From contig CYKH01002075.1 in NCBI GenBank assembly GCA_001460835.1, forward strand, positions 1 to 53,051: DNA of 53,051 nt. Direction: 5' to 3'. The position numbers and the translations under genes are program-made. Each line of letters opens with the position of its first letter. The stretch's first letter is position 1. Shown here piece by piece: positions 47,243 through 53,051 of this stretch. Origin of the DNA: Bodo saltans. Its lineage: Eukaryota > Euglenozoa > Kinetoplastea > Eubodonida > Bodonidae. The notes below the pieces were generated by a model. It had not been told where the DNA came from. It saw nothing but the letters and a program-made list of their open reading frames with translations, and searched no databases.

Positions 47243-47259
47243 CCCGTTTTACCCCCTAG
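47243..47259 (+). promoter_or_regulatory. Possible trans-splice acceptor before a small ORF
   Basis: A short pyrimidine-rich stretch with five consecutive C ends in TAG at 47259, seven bases before the ATG at 47266. It is shorter than the other tracts in the window. Confidence 0.25.
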
Positions 47260-47265
47260 GATCTG

Positions 47266-47415
47266 ATGGGAAAAAACTTTTGTTTTCTTTCACCTCTTTT
47301 CGAACGAATCTCTATTTTGGAAGAAACACCACTCATGACACAGTTTCTACTCCAAACACCCCGAGACACAGACAAAATGTTGAGGCAGTTAAATCCTGAG
47401 CTTTTTATGAAGTGA
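47266..47415 (+). CDS. Candidate 49-residue protein, unknown function
   Basis: A short frame begins MGKNFCFLSPLFERISIL and ends QLNPELFMK, with normal mixed composition (Leu, Glu, Arg, Thr), unlike the Lys- or Phe-run frames of other gaps. A small pyrimidine tract with AG lies just upstream. It sits between the FUSC-type gene and the phosphatase-like gene. No homologue is recognised, and at this length chance cannot be excluded. Confidence 0.25.
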   Translation: MGKNFCFLSPLFERISILEETPLMTQFLLQTPRDTDKMLRQLNPELFMK

Positions 47416-47683
47416 AAATTTGACTTGTCTTTCTTTTTGTTCTCGTCGCTCGAGACGTCGTTCTCTTTTCCCTCTCTCTCTCTTTGTACTCCTCCACCTT
47501 CTATGCTAATTGCCGTTGTTGCGCAATCTTTGTTTCTTTTCGCAGGAGGCTCTCGCTTCTCGTGTTCGTTCCTGTCATCGCCTACAGTCGACGCTGATTC
47601 TTTTTTTGTTGAGGTTTCTGTTCTTTTTTTTTTTTTTTTATTTTAAAAAAAAACAAAACCTATAGTTGAAGGAGTGTTTTTGT

Positions 47684-48574
47684 ATGTCTAGCGACAAAGT
47701 TGCTGCCGTGGAAAAGGAAGTTGTTGGCGCAGCAGCACCAGAGGCAGCGGAGAATTCCCAAACCCTCAGCGCTGGATGCACTTGGTTTGTTGCGTTGCTC
47801 GCCGTCGGCGTCGCTGTGGCTGGGTTTCTCGTCGTCGTGCTCACCGCAGGTACGCAACATCCCAAAGGTGTTCCGCGTGCGGCTGTTATCATATTGGAGG
47901 GCTTCAAGGGCACAGCATTCGATGAATTGATGGCCTTGGACAAGTTACCCAATATTGCGTACCTTGCCGCCCAAGGAACCAGGTCGATGTGCACGTCTAT
48001 CGACGACGCTCGATGTGCACGCACTCAGGCAGGATCGATCCTCGGGCCCCAATTTACGTGGGCATCAGGTCCAGGAATCGCATCCATCCTTACCGGTGTG
48101 AACGCGGATAAGCATCTTGTTGGAAATGACACGTTCGATGATTACTCCAAGTTTGCGACCACGAGCAAGACGTACCCTACCATCTTGGCAACTGCTCGCG
48201 CCAACGGCTTCACCACGCAGGTGATTGGTGCATCACATCTCTTGACGTCGCCGTCGACGTCCTCCCAGACCGCAGCATGCACTCTCCTAGGGGTTGCGGA
48301 TTTTGAATGCGGCACGGACGCCATCGGCCGTTGCGCTCAGACTTCTACTTGCAACATCAACCAGCGAGTTTCGACTGTGCCTGTGAACGACTTCTTAGGC
48401 ACGGAGGAGACTGCACTTGAGGCGCTCGTTGCGACTGCTTTTTCTGGAAGTAGCATTGCAGATTTGTTGGTTGTACATTCGAACAAACTCTCTCGATTGG
48501 CAACCGATGCCTCCATCCCAACCGCCACCTTCGACGCCTCTTCTGCTGAGTACGCGGCGGAGGCGTACGTGTAA
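47684..48574 (+). CDS. Alkaline-phosphatase-superfamily membrane protein, truncated by an in-frame stop
   Basis: The open frame from ATG 47684 has 296 residues. A single membrane anchor lies near residues 32-55 (WFVALLAVGVAVAGFLVVVL), and the catalytic-type domain is outside or lumenal. It reads 'AAVIILEGFKGTAFDELMALDKLPNIAYLAAQGTRS', then 'GPGIASILTGVNADKHLVGN', matching the first half of nucleotide pyrophosphatase/phosphodiesterase-like members. The metal-binding Asp of the DG motif is Glu here, and the usual nucleophile block (T-x-P-N-H) reads S-G-P-G, so activity is doubtful even apart from the stop. The TAA at 48572-48574 interrupts 'EYAAEAYV' and the same frame continues at once with the second half of the domain. 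Confidence 0.65.
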   Translation: MSSDKVAAVEKEVVGAAAPEAAENSQTLSAGCTWFVALLAVGVAVAGFLVVVLTAGTQHPKGVPRAAVIILEGFKGTAFDELMALDKLPNIAYLAAQGTRSMCTSIDDARCARTQAGSILGPQFTWASGPGIASILTGVNADKHLVGNDTFDDYSKFATTSKTYPTILATARANGFTTQVIGASHLLTSPSTSSQTAACTLLGVADFECGTDAIGRCAQTSTCNINQRVSTVPVNDFLGTEETALEALVATAFSGSSIADLLVVHSNKLSRLATDASIPTATFDASSAEYAAEAYV

Positions 48575-48901
48575 GACAGCGTGGTGGGCCAGCTCGCCGC
48601 GTACATCACGCAACGCGTGACGAAGTTTCAAGAAAATTGGTTGGTTATCTTAACATCTGACCATGGCGGTGCTGGGAAGTCTTTCGGTTCCCACACAGAT
48701 CAAGATGAAGTCGTCCCTTTTGTGATCGCAACGTTGACTGCAAACGGCAACTTGGCCCTCAAGGCACTGAAGACGCCCACGACGCAGATGGACGTTGCTC
48801 CAACGGTCCTGTCGTGGTTAGGCCTGACCCCTGCTGTTGGCATGGACGGCTCGATTCAGGCGGTTTGCTCGAACGGAATTGTTCCAGCGGACTGTGCGTA
48901 A
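48575..48901 (+). pseudogene. Second half of the phosphatase-like domain after the in-frame stop
   Basis: In the same frame as the gene upstream, immediately after TAA, the text continues 'DSVVGQLAAYITQRV', then 'WLVILTSDHGGAGKSFGSH', the metal-binding SDHG...H block of the superfamily, then 'MDVAPTVLSWLGL', the conserved block that follows it. There is no ATG before the SDHG block, so it cannot be made alone. A single substitution to a sense codon, or stop readthrough, would restore a protein of about 405 residues. Confidence 0.7.
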
Positions 48902-49499
48902 AATATATGACGAGTTCATCATCTTGTGATGAGAGAGAAAAAAAAATGAGAAGGAGGGGGGTGAATGACATACACAGGAAGGCAATCATACAGACACAAA
49001 AGAGACGCAGAGAGGATATAAAAAAACCCCGTACGGAACGGAATGAGAAAGCAACTACTATTGTTGTGCTAGAACTGAACATATTTCAGAATGCACAAAG
49101 TTGTGTGTTTGTTTCTTGTTTTCCCAAATACCGTCCAAAGGTGTGCGTTCTCCGTCTTTTCTGCTTACTTGAGATGAAAATCGGCGTTGCTGTTCTCCCC
49201 GAACATATCTTTCTGAGATCCATGGATAGCGATTACCCTTCATGGAAAGAGAAACAATCGAAATCAAAAACCAAAACAAAGACAGAAACGGAGAAAAAAA
49301 AAGAGGTGTTAGGAGCAGGTGGATTGTTCATCGCGAGGAACGATGAATATGACAATTTTGTTTGTACGAGTGTGCAAAGAGTCAATTCGAAAAAAAAAAA
49401 TCAAAACCCACATAAAAACACAAACGAGAAAATAGAGTTCCTTCTCATTTCATTTTTCTACTTTTTTTTTTTTTTTGTTGAACAGAATATTTTTCTGCG
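48902..49499 (+). other. Intergenic region before the FtsH-type gene
   Basis: This 598-base gap has purine-rich stretches and an open frame running through it (48814-49650), but that frame is Lys/Arg/Thr-rich in the A-rich part and then overlaps the FtsH start in another frame, so it looks like a composition effect. The end is a good pyrimidine tract and acceptor at 49485. Confidence 0.55.
49451..49485 (+). promoter_or_regulatory. Predicted trans-splice acceptor of the FtsH-type gene
   Basis: A pyrimidine-rich tract with a T-run of more than a dozen bases leads to GAACAG ending at 49485, 14 bases before ATG 49500. Confidence 0.55.
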
Positions 49500-51671
49500 A
49501 TGCTCAGAAGACGCATCGTTTCTCAGGGCTCCCGATCGTGTGGTGCCTGTGCCAGAGAGTTTCATCACCGTGAAGGCCCGTACGAGACAACGCCAACCGA
49601 TGCAACATCGTCCACAACTGAAGCGGCGGCTGCGTCGTCGCGACTCCTGAAGGGCGCGATGTTCGCTCCAATTGCTCATTTTGCGGTGCATCAACCAAAC
49701 TGGGCGTACACCGTGTCGCGATCGTGTAGCTCATTGCTCCGCAAATCACTTGGAAAGACATCGATCTCACACCTTCTGCCGTCAACGTGGCAACTGAGAA
49801 CCAGCGGCGGCAAGAAACCACCAACCGGCGGCGAGAAGCCTCCCTCCTCGGACGACAATGACAACGATAAGGGCGGCAAAAATCCAACAGAAGCAGATGA
49901 GCCCGAGGATGAAATGACAGCGAGAGTGACATTTTTTGTCTTTGGCGCCTTCGTTGCATCTTACATCCTGTACCGCTTCGCACTCCCGGCGGGGGAGCTC
50001 ACAGGTTGGAGCACCATTATGGGGATCGCCGACAAGATCACCGACGTGTTTATTTACCAAAACTACATTCAAGTCGTGACAGACGAAAAGAAATACTACC
50101 TTGGTACCTACGATGATGAGCACACGAATGAAAAGCTGACCAAGGTGCACGATCATTACAAGGAGGGTCAACAAGTGAATTTTGAGGTGCTCGGGACGCC
50201 ACTCGCGGAAAAGGTGCTGTATGGGTTTGGTATCGTCGCCTGGATTGTGCCGTTCATTTTCTTCCCATCGTTTGTGATGATCCTCACGCGAGCAATGGGA
50301 ACGGCGGTGACGACTGCTAGTGGTGGTGACGGCCGATCTAAAATCAAACAAATGAACTTTGTCGTTCAATATTCAAGCAAGACAAGATTCCACGATATCG
50401 CCGGTATGAAGGAGGCGAAGAAGGAAATCACTGAGATTGTAGATTTCCTGCGCACCCCACAACGATACACACGCCTTGGTGCGAAAATTCCCACCGGAGC
50501 CCTGCTCCTTGGCCCTCCTGGTACAGGGAAAACGCTCCTTGCAAAGGCAGTAGCAGGTGAGGCGGGCATTGGTTTCATTCCTGTGTGCGGCAGTGATTTT
50601 GTGGAGCTGTACGTTGGTATGGGTGCACTGCGTGTGCGACAACTGTTTGAGCTGGCAAAAAAACAGCGATGCATTGTGTACATTGACGAAATCGATGCGA
50701 TCGGAATGAAGCGTCAAGGTGCCGGCCACGGTGAGAAACAGGAGCAGGAGCACACCCTCAACGAGCTTCTCACCCAACTAGACGGCTTTGGCTCCAACAG
50801 AGGCCAAGTGATGATTCTGGCTTCGAGCAACGTGCCACAGGACCAGCTCGACCCAGCCCTGATTCGCCCAGGTCGATTTGATAGAATTGTCTACGTCGAC
50901 TCACCAGTGGTGAAGGAGCGTATTGAGATCTTCAAGGTCCACCTTTGCAAACTCAAACTAGTGAGCGACGACAGTGATGTCGCCGCTACCGCTGCTGCTG
51001 TTGGCAACGATGACGATATTGCTGCAGCTTCACCGTCATCCTCCACGGACGCTGCATCATCATCTGCGCAACAACCGCAACAAGGGGCAGAAGAACATAT
51101 CAAGAAGGACAATGCACTCGCGATTTGTACCTCACGGGACAGCACCACCACCACCAACACCTCTGGTGTTGGTTCTTCTACTTCTGATGCGAGCGACGGG
51201 GAATCATCTGCTGCGTCAACAATCGGAGCAGAGTTCGACATTGAGAGTCTCCTAAAGACCAAGACAGAGACAGAGCGTCGCCTTATCGACAACTACGCAG
51301 AGCGCATGAGTGGGTTGTGTCCCGGCTTTGTCGGGGCCGATATTGCAAACGTGTGCAACGAGGCCGCCATTCTGGCCGCTCGTGAAAATTGTTCGCATGT
51401 TTCCATCAACCACCTTGAACGGTCAATTGATCGTGTGCTTGCCGGTATCGAGCATCGCTCACGTGTGCTGTCAGACTTTGAGAAGCGCGTCGTTGCCCAT
51501 CATGAAGCGGGCCACGCGGTAGCGGGGTGGTTCCTCAAGCGCGCCGATCCCCTTATGAAGGTGTCCATCGTGCCCCGAGGTGGGAGCGCATTAGGTTACG
51601 CTCAGTACCTTCCGAATGAAAGCAAATCAAGAACGGCCAACGAAATCTTCGACTCGATGTGCGTACGTTAG
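49500..51671 (+). CDS. FtsH/AFG3-type mitochondrial AAA protease, main part
   Basis: The 723-residue frame starts with a basic presequence (MLRRRIVSQGSRSCGACAR), as expected for mitochondrial import. Two membrane helices follow (around 'VTFFVFGAFVASYILYRF' and 'GIVAWIVPFIFFPSFVMIL') with an intermembrane-type domain between them. The AAA module has Walker A GPPGTGKT from residue 338, Walker B 'IVYIDEIDAIG', and an 'IRPGRFDRIVYVD' sensor region. The lid holds an acidic/Ser-rich insert of about 100 residues (near 50960-51220). The M41 zinc site HEAGH is at residues 668-672. The frame ends at 51671, shortly after 'ANEIFDSM', inside the conserved block that normally reads 'MTLGGRVAE'. It would act in quality control at the inner membrane if the frame break is not real. 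Confidence 0.85.
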   Translation: MLRRRIVSQGSRSCGACAREFHHREGPYETTPTDATSSTTEAAAASSRLLKGAMFAPIAHFAVHQPNWAYTVSRSCSSLLRKSLGKTSISHLLPSTWQLRTSGGKKPPTGGEKPPSSDDNDNDKGGKNPTEADEPEDEMTARVTFFVFGAFVASYILYRFALPAGELTGWSTIMGIADKITDVFIYQNYIQVVTDEKKYYLGTYDDEHTNEKLTKVHDHYKEGQQVNFEVLGTPLAEKVLYGFGIVAWIVPFIFFPSFVMILTRAMGTAVTTASGGDGRSKIKQMNFVVQYSSKTRFHDIAGMKEAKKEITEIVDFLRTPQRYTRLGAKIPTGALLLGPPGTGKTLLAKAVAGEAGIGFIPVCGSDFVELYVGMGALRVRQLFELAKKQRCIVYIDEIDAIGMKRQGAGHGEKQEQEHTLNELLTQLDGFGSNRGQVMILASSNVPQDQLDPALIRPGRFDRIVYVDSPVVKERIEIFKVHLCKLKLVSDDSDVAATAAAVGNDDDIAAASPSSSTDAASSSAQQPQQGAEEHIKKDNALAICTSRDSTTTTNTSGVGSSTSDASDGESSAASTIGAEFDIESLLKTKTETERRLIDNYAERMSGLCPGFVGADIANVCNEAAILAARENCSHVSINHLERSIDRVLAGIEHRSRVLSDFEKRVVAHHEAGHAVAGWFLKRADPLMKVSIVPRGGSALGYAQYLPNESKSRTANEIFDSMCVR

Positions 51672-52048
51672 GTGGTCGCGTAGCAGAGAAGATTTTCTTT
51701 GATCACCTGTCCACCGGTGCATCGGACGACTTGCAGAAGGTGTGCAGGATGGCGTATTCCCACGTCACGAGCTTCGGTGGTGTGACGGTGTACCACCCAC
51801 AAGGCTCGGAGGCGACAAGGTACGTAAAACCCTTCGGCTCAGCCATTTCAGATAAGATGGATGACGCCGCTAAGGTGCTTGTCGACAAGGCGTATGATGC
51901 AACCACAAAATTATTGACAGAAAAGAAATTCGAGATGGAGCTGCTGGCGCAACATCTTTTGAAGCATGAGTTGCTGACCTTCGACGACGTGGTGAAGTAC
52001 CTTGGGACTCGTGAAACACGCGATGAGGATCGAAAGCGAGGTATTTAG
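51659..52048 (+). CDS. C-terminal part of the FtsH/AFG3-type protease
   Basis: The frame is -1 relative to the main part and reads 'TLGGRVAEKIFFDHLSTGASDDLQKVCRMAYSHV' from its first residues. This is the M41 block that supplies the third zinc ligand (the Asp in the STGASDDL region), then the usual helical end. One base added between 51660 and 51666 would give the family sequence, with 'SMC' leading into 'TLGGRVAE'. The first codon is GTG with no splice site, so it is not an independent gene. Confidence 0.75.
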   Translation: MRTLGGRVAEKIFFDHLSTGASDDLQKVCRMAYSHVTSFGGVTVYHPQGSEATRYVKPFGSAISDKMDDAAKVLVDKAYDATTKLLTEKKFEMELLAQHLLKHELLTFDDVVKYLGTRETRDEDRKRGI

Positions 52049-52476
52049 TTTGCATTCAGGACACACACACACACTCGCTCTCACGCTCACACTCTCACTC
52101 ACTCGAGCTGAGAGTATCATTCACATCAACGCATCATGCAAAGACCTTCAAAAAACAAAAACAAAAAAACAACAAAAAAGACATCTCCTGCCCCACTTTG
52201 CAACTATTTGTAATGCATTTACACACAGCAAAAACAAAATTGAAGAACAGAAACAAGAAACAAACAAACACAAAGCAAAAAAAAAAAAAAGCAGCGTGTT
52301 ACCTGTGTGTCTGTCACACTTGCCGATTTCTCTGTTGACAGACTCTCAATCTACTGTACATTGTGTCGCAAGTACTTCGCATCTTAAGTTAGTGCATAGG
52401 GACACACTTTTATCGTAGATCATTTTCTCTCCAATAGAGGTCCAGCAAAAACAAACAAACAAATAACAACAACTAT
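52049..52476 (+). other. Intergenic region before the last gene
   Basis: This 428-base gap has a CACACACA/CTCACT-rich pyrimidine stretch at 52060-52104, then A-rich runs with CAAAAACAAA patterns. Open frames in it are Lys-rich composition text. A weak pyrimidine stretch lies near 52300-52360. Confidence 0.5.
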
Positions 52477-53051
52477 ATGAAACAGAAGGCGAGTCAAATG
52501 GGGAGCAGTGCTCGTTCAGTCTTAGGCGTCGTCTGCGTGTTGCTGTTACTGTTGCTGGGGTTTAACTTCAGTCCAGCAGCTTTGCAACGAGCATCGTCAA
52601 CGATGAACCTCCCTCACAATGATAGCGCAGAAGAAGTCACGGACGAAGTGAGACTAGAATTAGCTCGTGAGGACGAAGTGAAGCTGCGTCCAAGAAAACC
52701 TCTTGAAACATCGCCTCGCTGTTCACCTCCCCCCGCAACATCCACTACACTACAATCGCGGCCACCACACGACCAGCAGATGAGCAGCAGTCCCCCCTCA
52801 GCCGTGTTTTCTGTGGGAGAACCCCGAGACATTGGTTATTATTTCGGTGCAGGAGGCCTCACGAAGCGCTTCGGATCAACGCTATCATCTTCCTTGAAAC
52901 TCACCAAGGCCCACTTGAACAATGGAATGGTTGCGCCTTTTGCGCCTGCTGCTGAGCCGCTCCATGATCGAGAAGATAGCACGAGGGGGATGCCGCAGCG
53001 CTATCCAAACCACACAGGATTGTTACACATCGCCCCAACGCTGCCGTTTCC
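52477..53051 (+). CDS. Type II membrane protein, N-terminal part, runs off the window
   Basis: From ATG 52477 the frame stays open to the last base (191 codons and two bases). A short basic start is followed by one hydrophobic anchor (RSVLGVVCVLLLLLLGFNF), then a Ser/Pro/Glu-rich stem with 'DEVRLELAREDEVKLRPRK', and the start of a more structured region (DIGYYFGAGGLTKRFG). Topology and stem resemble Golgi enzymes such as the glycosyltransferase-like protein at 914, but the catalytic part lies outside the window. It has one NHT sequon near the right edge. Confidence 0.65.
   Translation, partial: MKQKASQMGSSARSVLGVVCVLLLLLLGFNFSPAALQRASSTMNLPHNDSAEEVTDEVRLELAREDEVKLRPRKPLETSPRCSPPPATSTTLQSRPPHDQQMSSSPPSAVFSVGEPRDIGYYFGAGGLTKRFGSTLSSSLKLTKAHLNNGMVAPFAPAAEPLHDREDSTRGMPQRYPNHTGLLHIAPTLPF

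Noticed and set aside
48814-49650. A 278-codon + strand frame running through the gap before the FtsH-type gene
   Set aside because: Its middle is Lys/Thr/Glu text from A-rich DNA, it contains a Phe run from the splice tract, and it overlaps the ends of both neighbouring genes in other frames.
51655-51670. Programmed -1 frameshifting in the FtsH-type gene
   Set aside because: The slip would give the right residues, but there is no slippery heptamer or obvious downstream structure; a missing base is simpler.
1-53051. tRNA, rRNA, snRNA, CRISPR or transposon features
   Set aside because: I looked for tRNA B-box-like text, regular spacer arrays, inverted repeats and transposase or reverse-transcriptase motifs on both strands and saw none I could support; divergent small RNA genes could still be missed by eye.

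Overview
The window looks like nuclear DNA of a kinetoplastid protist, most likely a free-living bodonid such as Bodo saltans. This is inference from gene layout and gene families. About twenty genes all lie on the + strand, none needs an intron, and gaps are mostly 0.2-1.2 kb. Many start codons follow a pyrimidine tract and an AG, as expected for trans-spliced polycistronic transcription units. A-rich and CAA-rich untranslated leaders and low-complexity protein segments (poly-Q, -G, -D, -H) are common. I saw no tRNA, rRNA, CRISPR array or mobile element.

Layout. 1-913: edge region with no secure gene, perhaps a QP-rich antisense relic. 914-9828: type II membrane glycosyltransferase-like protein, MORN-repeat multi-pass membrane protein, CAMK-like kinase fused to leucine-rich repeats, an unknown protein with recurring G-x-P-W motifs, and a mitochondrial SLC25 carrier. 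10073-20673: KLHDC4/Kel3-type kelch protein with DUF4110, a divergent Myb/SANT-like protein, an MFS transporter and an SPB4/DDX55-like DEAD-box helicase. 20973-36561: a low-complexity protein, a P2B calcium ATPase, a class I cyclic-nucleotide phosphodiesterase, an OsmC-like mitochondrial protein, a coiled-coil protein, and a 55-residue Sec61 beta subunit. 37215-53051: a TPR protein resembling the TFIIIC subunit tau131/TFIIIC102, a very large FUSC/aromatic-acid-exporter-type membrane protein, an alkaline-phosphatase-superfamily protein, an FtsH/AFG3-type mitochondrial protease, and the start of another type II membrane protein that runs off the window.

The genes are not an operon-like functional set; kinetoplastid neighbours usually are not. 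The most unusual feature is structural. Two genes carry pieces of their own 5' untranslated leader inside the coding region. In the MFS gene an exact 279-bp tandem duplication takes 35 bases of leader into frame. In the phosphodiesterase a 41-base insert matching its own leader sits between two 102-bp repeats and breaks the frame. Five further genes carry one reading-frame break each: the low-complexity gene at 20973, the TFIIIC-like gene, the FUSC gene, the phosphatase-like gene and the protease. In the TFIIIC-like, protease and phosphatase-like genes the protein clearly continues after the break. These may be real mutations or assembly errors; reads or transcripts would decide.
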